DNA of 5,323 nucleotides, taken from NCBI GenBank assembly GCA_944388825.1, contig CALXKG010000158.1, positions 1 to 5,323 on the forward strand, in the 5' to 3' direction. The stretch is from an uncultured Clostridia bacterium (GTDB lineage: Bacteria > Bacillota > Clostridia > Oscillospirales > Ruminococcaceae). Shown here piece by piece: positions 1 to 5,323 of this stretch (within the stretch, counting starts at the first letter, position 1; every line of letters begins with the position of its first letter). A program made the translations under genes and the position numbers. The notes beneath the pieces were generated by a model, which saw nothing but the letters and a program-made list of their open reading frames with translations, ran no database searches and had not been told where the DNA came from.

Positions 1-901
1 CGTTTAAAAAGAGTTTGGACGTTGCCGTCCCGCCCAGGATCGCCACCATCATCCGCATCGCCGGAAGCGCTTCCCCGCCGGGGTTGAGGTTTACCCGGTA
101 CCCGATGCAGAGCTTGGACTGGACGACTGCGAAATCATCCGTTTCCTCCTTAACCGGGCCGGAAACCGGGATGGAACGGAAGGGCGGGCGGACACAGGGC
201 GCGCGGCCCGCTGCAAATTCCCCGCCGAACGCCTCCGCAAAAAGCGGCCGGATGCGGGCGGCGTCGCCGGTCCCGGCGTGGACAATTTCCACCCGGCATT
301 CCCGCAGGATCCGTTCGTACGCTTTTGCCGCCGACTGCGGGGTGATCTTTTCCAGGTCTTCCAGGAAACCGTAAAGCGGCAGCCCGGCCGGCTCATCCCC
401 CAGCATCAGCCGGAGGGTGCGGTTGACCGCGTAGCGGCGTTTTTCGTTGATCTCCGCCCGGATGGAATCGGCGAGGTATTTCTTTTGCAGCCGGAAGGTT
501 TCCTCTGCAAACGCCCCGTTTTCAATCAGCGGGTGCAGCACCATTGAAAGGGCCAGCTTCGCGCTCTCCAGCAGCAGGTCCTCCCCCCGCAGCGCCAGCC
601 CCGAGTCAATCGCGCTGGCGGCAAAGGTCAGGCTCTCCTCATCCCCCAGCTTCTGCAGGCTGCCGCCGGCCACCGCGCCGTAGAGGCGGTTCATCTCGCG
701 GGAAAAAAGCCGGTAGGTCGGGAAATCGGCGGTGCTCCGCCCCAGCATCAGCGATATCAGGGCGTTTTCGGTCACCGTCTCCCTGGAAAGCGGGATGATC
801 AGGCTGACGGCGACCAGGCTGGACTGAAACTTTTCCATCGGGATGGTCCCAAAGGAAACGCCGTCGCCCAGCGCGGTATATGTGTAAGGGAATGGTTTCA
901 T
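1..901 (-). CDS. yfmF: YfmF-like M16 family peptidase homologue without zinc motif (3' end off the left edge)
   Basis: The first 300 codons of a protein whose relatives run to roughly 420-430 residues; the C-terminal part lies beyond the left edge. ATG at 901-899 follows AAGGAGGA (906-913) with 5 nt spacing, which fixes the start. The fold is that of M16 (insulinase/pitrilysin) peptidases: ETVTENALISLMLGRST (residues 41-57) aligns with the zone where active members carry HxxEH, but no such motif is present. The visible end, GGTATSKLFLN, matches the conserved M16 'GG..SKLF.NVRE' element. Residues 261-272 (QSKLCIGYRVNL) fit the start of the second M16 domain. Loss of HxxEH together with these motifs is typical of YfmF (B. 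subtilis YmfF), named for association with 5-aminopentanol modification of elongation factor P. In Bacillus it precedes a catalytic M16 partner, YmfH, which would lie just off the left edge here. It is probably cytoplasmic, with no signal peptide seen. The family call is good; the EF-P role is taken from the family, not shown here. Confidence 0.85.
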   Translation of the reverse strand, partial: MKPFPYTYTALGDGVSFGTIPMEKFQSSLVAVSLIIPLSRETVTENALISLMLGRSTADFPTYRLFSREMNRLYGAVAGGSLQKLGDEESLTFAASAIDSGLALRGEDLLLESAKLALSMVLHPLIENGAFAEETFRLQKKYLADSIRAEINEKRRYAVNRTLRLMLGDEPAGLPLYGFLEDLEKITPQSAAKAYERILRECRVEIVHAGTGDAARIRPLFAEAFGGEFAAGRAPCVRPPFRSIPVSGPVKEETDDFAVVQSKLCIGYRVNLNPGGEALPAMRMMVAILGGTATSKLFLN

Positions 902-931
902 CGAATCCTCCTTCTCCACAGAGCTTCTTTT

Positions 932-960
932 ATTATAGCACAGATCGGCCGGTTTTGCAG
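932..960 (-). promoter_or_regulatory. Extended -10 sigma-A promoter for the yfmF-like gene
   Basis: Reading the minus strand, a perfect TATAAT (937-932) is preceded by TGC, giving an extended -10 element. A weak -35 (CTGCAA, 960-955, 3 of 6 matches) lies 17 nt upstream, a common pairing because the TGn element compensates. Transcription should begin near 925, leaving a leader of about 24 nt that carries the AAGGAGGA site. No terminator or operator overlaps the core elements. Confidence 0.7.
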
Positions 961-968
961 AGTTTTTG

Positions 969-992
969 TAAAATTTCCTGCCGGAAAATTTA
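969..992. repeat. AT-rich inverted repeat between divergent promoters
   Basis: Two 10-nt arms, TAAAATTTCC (969-978) and GGAAAATTTA (983-992), are inverted complements at 9 of 10 positions around a 4-nt TGCC spacer; the only mismatch is A against A at 973/988. It is centred about 56 nt upstream of the predicted yfmF start of transcription and about 120 nt upstream of the rightward start. Its symmetry suits a dimeric regulator, but it could also be chance in an AT-rich spacer. Confidence 0.4.
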
Positions 993-1029
993 TAGACTGG
1001 TTGCAATATTTACTTAAACGGCGCGAGTT

Positions 1030-1060
1030 CCGGGTTCGATTCTCCGGTTCGATTCCGGCA
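1030..1060 (+). repeat. Two overlapping tRNA T-arm-like motifs (13-nt period)
   Basis: The 10-mer GGTTCGATTC occurs at 1033-1042 and again at 1046-1055. Each copy has the G-TTCGATT-C layout of a tRNA T-arm. The second copy forms a perfect 4-bp CCGG/CCGG stem around the 7-nt loop and is followed by CA and seven T residues; the first has an imperfect stem (a G-T pair and a C-C mismatch). No acceptor stem, anticodon arm or D-arm could be assembled around them, so this is not called a tRNA gene. It ends directly at the -35 box of the downstream promoter. It may be a tRNA relic, an integration scar, a protein-binding direct repeat, or chance. Confidence 0.45.
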
Positions 1061-1065
1061 TTTTT

Positions 1066-1094
1066 TTGACAAAAAGGGGCCTTTGTGGTAAAAT
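1066..1094 (+). promoter_or_regulatory. Near-consensus sigma-A promoter for the MltG-like gene
   Basis: A perfect TTGACA (1066-1071) is separated by exactly 17 nt from TAAAAT (1089-1094), one mismatch from consensus. TGG directly before the -10 adds an extended -10 TGn element. Transcription should start around 1101, giving a leader of about 94 nt. This is one of the strongest promoter matches possible and predicts high, constitutive expression unless the leader or an operator limits it. The frame of the downstream gene is open back to a TTG that is itself the first three bases of the -35 box, so that TTG cannot be the start codon on transcripts from this promoter. Confidence 0.85.
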
Positions 1095-1126
1095 GGGGAC
1101 GGTTAGCCGAGTTTGTGCAGGATCGC

Positions 1127-1176
1127 GCCGCCCGGCAGCCGGAAACGCTTCCGATTCCCGGCGGGAAGCCGCCCGG
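1127..1176 (+). promoter_or_regulatory. GC-rich 5' leader with competing hairpins
   Basis: The leader contains a small hairpin CGGAA/TTCCG with an ACGC loop (1140-1153) and a stronger one, GGCGG (1160-1164) with CCGCC (1169-1173) around GAAG, which can be lengthened by CC/GG with one bulged C. The 9-mer GCCGCCCGG occurs twice (1127-1135 and 1168-1176), so either copy could pair with the single GGCGG segment, giving two mutually exclusive folds. The downstream stem ends 7 nt before the AGGA of the ribosome binding site. No known riboswitch family is recognised; regulation is only a possibility. Confidence 0.35.
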
Positions 1177-1181
1177 AAAAG

Positions 1182-1187
1182 AAAGGA
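1182..1187 (+). promoter_or_regulatory. Ribosome binding site that decides the MltG-like start
   Basis: AAAGGA, with AGGA at 1184-1187, lies 7 nt before the ATG at 1195. It supports that start over the upstream in-frame TTG at 1066, which has no leader. The chosen start also gives a textbook signal peptide at the N-terminus. Confidence 0.75.
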
Positions 1188-1194
1188 TTGGATT

Positions 1195-2697
1195 ATGAAG
1201 AAAGAGTGGAAAAAACGGGCTGCGGCGCTGGGCGCGCTGTCGGCGTTCCTGACGGCTTCCGCCCTTCCGGCCGGCGCCGCCTGGGTGGAAAACGGCGGGC
1301 AATACAGCTATGTCGATGAAAACGGCAACATGGCCGCCGACAGCTGGCAGTTTATCGACGGCGAGTGGTACCGGTTTGATGCGGACGGGAAGATGGTGAC
1401 CGGCTGGTTTACCGATACCGACGGCCAGACCTACTACTTAAATGAAGAGGGCGCGATGGCCCGGCACTGGGCCGCGATCGGCGGCGACTGGTATGTCTTC
1501 GACTCCAGCGGCCACCCGCTGAGCGGCTGGTACTGGTCGGGCAAATACTGGTACTATCTCGAGGACGGGAAGATGCTGACCGGCCAGTGGATCGGCGACA
1601 GCTACTATGTCACCGACGAAGGCATGATGGCAAAGGGCTTTTTGACGCTGGACGGCGTCACCCACTTTTTTAAGGAAAGCGGCGAGATGTCCCGCAGCTG
1701 GGTCAGCTATGACGGAAACTGGTATTATTTCGGGCCGTCGGGCGAAATGCAGACCGGCTGGCTCCTGGTAGACGGCAGCCGGTATTTCGCCGACAGCCAG
1801 GGCCGGATCCAGACCGGGCTGATCGAAATCGACGGGACGGTCTGCCGGTTCGACGAGGATGGGATGCTGCTGGAATCGGGCGCTTCCGGTACGCCGGAGG
1901 CCGCCTTCAGCGGGGACGGCAGCAGGGAGATCGCCGCGACCGGCGAACAGGTGACGATCGCCACCTATGGCAGCTACAGCGCCTTCCGGATCGGCGAGCT
2001 GCTGGAAGAGTACGGCGTCTGCACGGCGGACGATTTTGTCGAGGCGGCAAACGAATACCATCCCTTCCTCTACAACGATGCGATCCCGGACGGGCTCTTC
2101 ATCCGGTACGAAGGGTATCTCTCCCCCGGGACCTACACCTTCACGACCGGCCAGAGCGCCGGCTCGGTCGTCGAAACAATGCTGATGCGGTTTGAGGAAA
2201 CGGTCGACGCCGAAATGGTGCAGCAGCTTGCCGATGCCGGGTATACCCTCCATGAGGCGGTCACATTCGCCTCCATCCTGCAGTCGGAGGCGGGCGGCAG
2301 CCCCTACCGCTACCAGATCTCGGCCGTCTTCCAGAACCGGCTCCAGTCGGACGATTACCCGAAGATGCAGAGCAACCCGACCCGCACCTACGCCGAGACC
2401 TACATCGAACCCGTCGACCCGCAGCTGGCCGCCCAATACGACACCTACCAGTGCAGCGGGCTGCCGGCCGGCCCGATCAACAACCCGGACCAGACGGCTT
2501 TCGATACGCTGTTAAACCCCGACCCCGATTGCGGCGCTTTCTACTTTGTCAGCGACGGCGAAGGAAACGTTTATTTCTCCGAAACGCTGGATGAGCATAA
2601 CGCCTACATTGCGATGATCCGGGACAAAGACGCCGAAGAGACGGAAGAAACGACAGAAGAAAGCCGTTCCGCCCTTCCCCACGGCGACGCGGACTGA
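1195..2697 (+). CDS. Secreted MltG/YceG-type lytic transglycosylase fused to cell-wall-binding repeats
   Basis: A 500-residue protein predicted to be exported and to cleave peptidoglycan glycan strands. Residues 1-28 are a signal peptide: basic MKKEWKKR, an Ala/Leu-rich core, and an AGA cleavage site before AWVENG. Residues 29-228 are ten repeats of about 20 residues of the choline/glucan-binding type. Residues 229-250 form a Gly/Ser-rich linker. Residues 251-290 resemble the LysM-like subdomain of MltG. Residues 305-476 are the YceG core: EGYLSPGTYTF, then ASILQSEA with Glu365 at the position of the catalytic Glu (E218 of E. coli MltG), AVFQNRL, QSNPTRTY, YDTY, GLPAGPINNP, FYFVSDGEGNVYFSETLDEHN. 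An acidic tail (479-500) ends the protein. Ordinary MltG is shorter, has a transmembrane anchor and no repeats. Two usually conserved Asp residues are Gly312 and Asn394 here. The gene is monocistronic, between its own promoter and a terminator. Fold and export are well supported; activity and wall ligand are inferred. Confidence 0.88.
   Translation: MKKEWKKRAAALGALSAFLTASALPAGAAWVENGGQYSYVDENGNMAADSWQFIDGEWYRFDADGKMVTGWFTDTDGQTYYLNEEGAMARHWAAIGGDWYVFDSSGHPLSGWYWSGKYWYYLEDGKMLTGQWIGDSYYVTDEGMMAKGFLTLDGVTHFFKESGEMSRSWVSYDGNWYYFGPSGEMQTGWLLVDGSRYFADSQGRIQTGLIEIDGTVCRFDEDGMLLESGASGTPEAAFSGDGSREIAATGEQVTIATYGSYSAFRIGELLEEYGVCTADDFVEAANEYHPFLYNDAIPDGLFIRYEGYLSPGTYTFTTGQSAGSVVETMLMRFEETVDAEMVQQLADAGYTLHEAVTFASILQSEAGGSPYRYQISAVFQNRLQSDDYPKMQSNPTRTYAETYIEPVDPQLAAQYDTYQCSGLPAGPINNPDQTAFDTLLNPDPDCGAFYFVSDGEGNVYFSETLDEHNAYIAMIRDKDAEETEETTEESRSALPHGDAD
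1279..1878 (+). repeat. Ten tandem cell-wall-binding (CW_binding/choline-binding-like) repeats
   Basis: Protein-level repeats at residues 29-228, with units of 18-22 residues of the form W-x3-DG-x-WYYF-x2-(S/D)G-x-M-x-TG. Clear units begin near residues 29, 50, 71, 92, 112, 131, 149, 169, 189 and 209. The aromatic pairs (WYRF, TYYL, WYVF, WYYL, WYYF) and the closing GKMVTG, GKMLTG and GEMQTG are the hallmark of the solenoid that binds choline on teichoic acids or glucans. Units 1, 6, 7 and 10 have fewer of the stacking aromatics. The units differ at DNA level, so this is an old expansion. The ligand cannot be read from sequence. Confidence 0.85.
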
Positions 2698-2717
2698 AAA
2701 AACCATATACGATACAA

Positions 2718-2761
2718 ACGGCCCCTGCCTTCCGGACGGAAAGCAGGGGCCGTATTGTTTT
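2718..2761. terminator. Hairpin terminator shared by convergent genes
   Basis: A long stem pairs 2718-2734 with 2737-2753. It has 11 uninterrupted pairs from the base (ACGGCCCCTGC/GCAGGGGCCGT), one C-A mismatch (2729/2742), and further pairs up to a GGAC tip. On the plus strand it is followed by TATTGTTTT, a usable U-rich tract, 21 nt after the MltG-like stop codon. On the minus strand, following the ABC operon, the tract after the stem is poorer (TTTGTATCG). It is best read as the terminator of the MltG-like gene that may also stop leftover ABC-operon readthrough. Confidence 0.85.
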
Positions 2762-2764
2762 GCC

Positions 2765-4657
2765 TTACGAAAGCTCGAACATACCGGTATAGAGCTGGTA
2801 GTATCTCCCCTTCTGGGCGATCAGGGTCTCGTGGTTGCCCCGTTCGATGATCTTGCCGTGTTCCAGGACAATGATCATGTCCGAGTTGCGGACGGTCGAC
2901 AGCCGGTGGGCGATGACAAAGGTCGTCCGCCCCTGCATCAGCGAGTCCATCCCCTTTTCGATCAGCGACTCGGTACGGGTGTCGATCGAAGAGGTCGCCT
3001 CGTCGAGGATCAGAACCGGCGGGTCGGCGACCGCCGCACGGGCGATCGCGATCAGCTGCCGCTGGCCCTGGGAGAGGTTCGCGCCGTCGTTATACAGCAT
3101 CGTATTGTAGCCCTGGGGCAGATGGCTGATAAAGAAGTCGGCGTTGGCGAGCTTCGCCGCGTTGCGGATATCGGTGTCGGTGGCGTCCAGCCGCCCGTAA
3201 CGGATGTTGTCGGCTACGGTGCCGGTGAACAGGTGGGTATCCTGCAAAACCATCGACAAACTGCGGCGGAGGTCGTTTTTGTTGATCTTGTTGATGTTGA
3301 TCCCGTCGTAGCGGATCTTGCCGTCGGGGACGTCGTAGAAGCGGTTGATGAGGTTGGTGATCGTCGTCTTGCCGGCGCCGGTGGAGCCGACAAACGCGAT
3401 TTTCTGGCCGGGCTTGGCGTAAAGGCTGATGCCCTGCAGGACGACCTTCTCGGGCACATAGCCGAAGACGACGTTGTCAAATTCGACCGCGCCCTGCACC
3501 TCGGTGTAATCCACCTTGCCGTCCGCCTGATGGGGGTGCTTCCAGGCCCAGATACCGGTGCGCTCCGCGCACTCGGTCAGCTCGCCGTCGGGGCCGCGCT
3601 TGGCGTTGACCAGCGTGACATAGCCGTCGTTGACCTCCGGGGTCTCGTCCATCAGGTTGAAGACCCGCTCGGCGCCGGCCAGCGCGTTTAAGATGCTGTT
3701 GACCTGCTGGGAGATCTGGGAGACCGGCTGGGAGAAGTTGCGGACATACTGCAGGAAGGCGACGACGGTACCGAGCGAAATGACGTTCATGATCGCCAGC
3801 AGCGAGCCGACAACTGCGGTGATGGCGTAATGGATGTTGGAAAGGTTGGCCATGATCGGCATCATCGAGTTGGCGTAGGTGTTGGCCTTGGTCGCCGCGT
3901 CGCAGAGCTGGTCGTTGAGCTCTTCAAAGTCCTGGACCGCCTTGTCTTCGTGGCAGAAGACCTTGACGACCTTGGTGCCGTCCATCATCTCCTCGATGAA
4001 ACCGTTGACGGTACCGAGAGCCGCCTGCTGCCGGCGGAACAGCCGGCCGGAACGGGAACCGAAAAACCGGACGACAACGAGCATCGCGGCAAGCAGCAGC
4101 ACCAGCAGAAGGGTCAGGTGCCAGGAGTAGTAGATCATCATCGTCAGCACCGACACGATCGTGACCGCCGAGGACATCAGCGTCGTCATCGAGTTGGAGA
4201 GCAGTTCGCGCAGGGTGTCGATATCGTTGGTGTAGCGGCTCATCAGGTCGCCGTGGGTGTGGGTGTCGAAGTACCGGATCGGCAGCGCCTCCATATGGGT
4301 GAACATATCGACGCGGATCTTGTAGAGGGTGTGGGTCGAAACCATCAGCATCAGCCGGGCAGAAAGGTAGGTGCAGCAGGCGCCCACCAGGTAGACGGCC
4401 CCCATTTTAAAGAGGGTGCCGATAAACCCGGCCATCAGCTCGGGGGTATAGTTCTGGGTCATCGGCCCCAAGTAATCGTCGATGACGCTTCTGAGGAAAG
4501 ATGTACCTATGACGTTTGCCAGCGCGCTGAAAACAATCGCAACCAACACCAGCAGGATGAAGGGGATATGCTCCGTCATATAGCCGGCAAGGCGTTTAAC
4601 GGTGGAAAAGGGGTTTTTCGGCTTTTCCATCGGCTGGTTCCTTCTGGGTCCGGGCAT
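2765..4657 (-). CDS. ABC exporter half-transporter, consensus-site subunit (TM288/BmrD-like)
   Basis: A 630-residue fused permease-ATPase, the usual length for a type IV exporter half. The membrane domain, with about six helices, spans residues 30-310. It is joined by a linker containing an unusual insert (about 345-390) to the nucleotide-binding domain (390-625). The ATPase has Walker A GSTGAGKTT (424-432), Q-loop Gln472, signature LSQGQ (528-532), Walker B LILDE with catalytic Glu553, and switch His584 in IAHRLSTV. The signature has Gln where LSGGQ has Gly, as in TM288, so it belongs to the site made degenerate by the partner. The start ATG (4657-4655) overlaps the partner's TGA by 1 nt (TGATG), with AAAGGAG 10 nt upstream. 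An in-frame ATG at 4630 with AAGGA 8 nt upstream is an alternative; the longer N-terminus MPGPRRNQPMEKPKN resembles relatives. Likely a drug, lipid or peptide exporter; the substrate is unknown. Confidence 0.92.
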   Translation of the reverse strand: MPGPRRNQPMEKPKNPFSTVKRLAGYMTEHIPFILLVLVAIVFSALANVIGTSFLRSVIDDYLGPMTQNYTPELMAGFIGTLFKMGAVYLVGACCTYLSARLMLMVSTHTLYKIRVDMFTHMEALPIRYFDTHTHGDLMSRYTNDIDTLRELLSNSMTTLMSSAVTIVSVLTMMIYYSWHLTLLLVLLLAAMLVVVRFFGSRSGRLFRRQQAALGTVNGFIEEMMDGTKVVKVFCHEDKAVQDFEELNDQLCDAATKANTYANSMMPIMANLSNIHYAITAVVGSLLAIMNVISLGTVVAFLQYVRNFSQPVSQISQQVNSILNALAGAERVFNLMDETPEVNDGYVTLVNAKRGPDGELTECAERTGIWAWKHPHQADGKVDYTEVQGAVEFDNVVFGYVPEKVVLQGISLYAKPGQKIAFVGSTGAGKTTITNLINRFYDVPDGKIRYDGININKINKNDLRRSLSMVLQDTHLFTGTVADNIRYGRLDATDTDIRNAAKLANADFFISHLPQGYNTMLYNDGANLSQGQRQLIAIARAAVADPPVLILDEATSSIDTRTESLIEKGMDSLMQGRTTFVIAHRLSTVRNSDMIIVLEHGKIIERGNHETLIAQKGRYYQLYTGMFELS

Positions 4658-5323
4658 CAGGCTCTCGCTCCTTTCTGCTGCTGCTCGTAGATTTCCTGGT
4701 AGATCGGGTTATGGGCCAGGAGGTTTGCGGGGGTGTCAAAATCGTTGATCTGGCCGTCGTCCAGGATGATGACCTTGTCGGCGTCCTGGACCGAGGTGAT
4801 CCGCTGAGCGATGATGATCGTCGTCGTGCCCTTCAGCTCCCGCTTGAAGGCGGCGCGGATACGGGCGTCGGTCGCGGTGTCGACCGCGCTGGTCGAGTCG
4901 TCCAGGATGATGATCTTCGGGCGTTTTAAGAGTGCCCTGGCGATACATAGCCGCTGCTTCTGGCCGCCCGAGACGTTGACGCCGCCCTGCCCCAGGTCGG
5001 TGTCCAGGCCGTAGGGGAAGGACTGGATAAATTCGTAGGCGTCGGCCGCCTTGCAGGCCTCAAGGATCTCCTCGTCGGTGGCGTTTTCATTCCCCCACTT
5101 GAGGTTGTCCCGGATGGTGCCAGAGAAGAGGACATTCTTCTGCAAAACCATCGCGACCTGGTTGCGGAGGACTTCGGTGTCGTACTTGCGGACGTCGACG
5201 CCGCCGACCTTGATGCTGCCGGAGAGGACGTCGTACAGCCGCGGGATCAGCTGGACCAGCGTCGACTTGGAGGAGCCGGTGCCGCCGATGATGCCGATCG
5301 TCTCGCCGGACTGGATCGAAAGG
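4657..5323 (-). CDS. ABC exporter half-transporter, degenerate-site subunit (TM287/BmrC-like), 5' end off the right edge
   Basis: The last 221 codons are visible, nearly the whole nucleotide-binding domain; the membrane domain and start lie beyond the right edge. Reading in from the edge, LSIQSGETIGIIGGTGSSKST gives Walker A, with Ser in place of the usual third Gly. A Q-loop (VLQKNVLFSGT) and a canonical VSGGQKQR signature follow. Walker B reads IILDDSTSAVD, with Asp (codon 4899-4897) where the catalytic Glu should be, and the switch motif reads IIAQRITSV, with Gln (codon 4806-4804) in place of His. This pattern marks the subunit whose own ATP site does not hydrolyse efficiently in heterodimeric exporters such as TM287/288, LmrCD and BmrCD, while its intact signature completes the active site of the partner. 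The protein ends EIYEQQQKGARA. It is the upstream gene of a two-gene operon, coupled to the next by TGATG. The promoter is not in the window. Confidence 0.9.
   Translation of the reverse strand, partial: LSIQSGETIGIIGGTGSSKSTLVQLIPRLYDVLSGSIKVGGVDVRKYDTEVLRNQVAMVLQKNVLFSGTIRDNLKWGNENATDEEILEACKAADAYEFIQSFPYGLDTDLGQGGVNVSGGQKQRLCIARALLKRPKIIILDDSTSAVDTATDARIRAAFKRELKGTTTIIIAQRITSVQDADKVIILDDGQINDFDTPANLLAHNPIYQEIYEQQQKGARA

Noticed and set aside
1..901. Active zinc M16 protease
   Set aside because: The segment corresponding to HxxEH (around residues 46-57) has no His pair or Glu in the required pattern, so the YfmF-type inactive partner is the better call.
1021..1067. A complete tRNA gene ending at the T-run
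   Set aside because: T-arm-like motifs are present, but no acceptor stem, anticodon arm or D-arm could be matched at the required distances.
1044..1067. Intrinsic terminator (CCGG stem followed by seven T)
   Set aside because: The stem is only 4 bp with a 7-nt loop, there is no upstream rightward gene to terminate, and the T-run merges into the -35 box.
898..1302. 134-codon minus-strand frame across the control region
   Set aside because: It overlaps the yfmF start, both promoters, the leader and the signal peptide of the MltG-like gene, and no family is recognised.
1438..2436. 332-codon open frame on the minus strand opposite the MltG-like gene
   Set aside because: It is a mirror of GC-rich codons of a clearly recognisable gene. 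It has no family motif and a biased Gly/Val/Asp/Arg composition.
2831..3691. 286-codon plus-strand frame opposite the TM288-like gene
   Set aside because: It lies wholly antisense to a well-conserved ABC ATPase. The translation is Val/Asp/Gly-rich with no recognisable domain.
3830..4690. 286-codon plus-strand frame rich in His, Gln and Asp
   Set aside because: It is antisense to the exporter membrane domain. The composition is what complementing leucine, valine and threonine codons produces, and it spans the junction of two overlapping genes.

Overview
The window looks like a chromosomal segment of a GC-rich Firmicute, most likely a Clostridia member of the Oscillospiraceae/Ruminococcaceae kind. 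This is an inference from four things: a YfmF-type M16 protein, choline-binding-like wall repeats, a TM287/TM288-type exporter pair with a clostridial-looking linker, and strong AGGAGG-type ribosome binding sites with sigma-A promoters. No rRNA, tRNA, CRISPR array, insertion sequence or phage gene was seen.

Layout. Positions 1-901 (minus strand) hold the first 300 codons of a YfmF-type, zinc-motif-less M16 peptidase homologue that runs off the left edge. Positions 902-1194 are a divergent control region. It has an extended -10 promoter firing left, an AT-rich inverted repeat, two overlapping tRNA T-arm-like motifs, a near-consensus sigma-A promoter firing right, and a GC-rich 5' leader with competing hairpins. 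Positions 1195-2697 (plus strand) encode a 500-residue secreted protein: signal peptide, ten tandem cell-wall-binding repeats, then an MltG/YceG-type lytic transglycosylase domain. Positions 2698-2764 separate this gene from a convergent operon and contain one strong hairpin terminator. Positions 2765-5323 (minus strand) hold a heterodimeric ABC exporter operon: a degenerate-site (TM287/BmrC-like) half-transporter entering from the right edge, overlapping by 1 nt a consensus-site (TM288/BmrD-like) half-transporter.

How they relate. The two ABC genes clearly make one heterodimeric pump. The YfmF-like gene is expected to continue leftwards into a catalytic M16 partner. The MltG-like gene sits alone between its own promoter and terminator and so is a monocistronic unit. 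It is the most unusual item: a glycan-strand-cleaving fold normally tethered to the membrane is here attached to wall-binding repeats behind a cleavable signal peptide, and two normally conserved acidic residues around the active site appear to be replaced.
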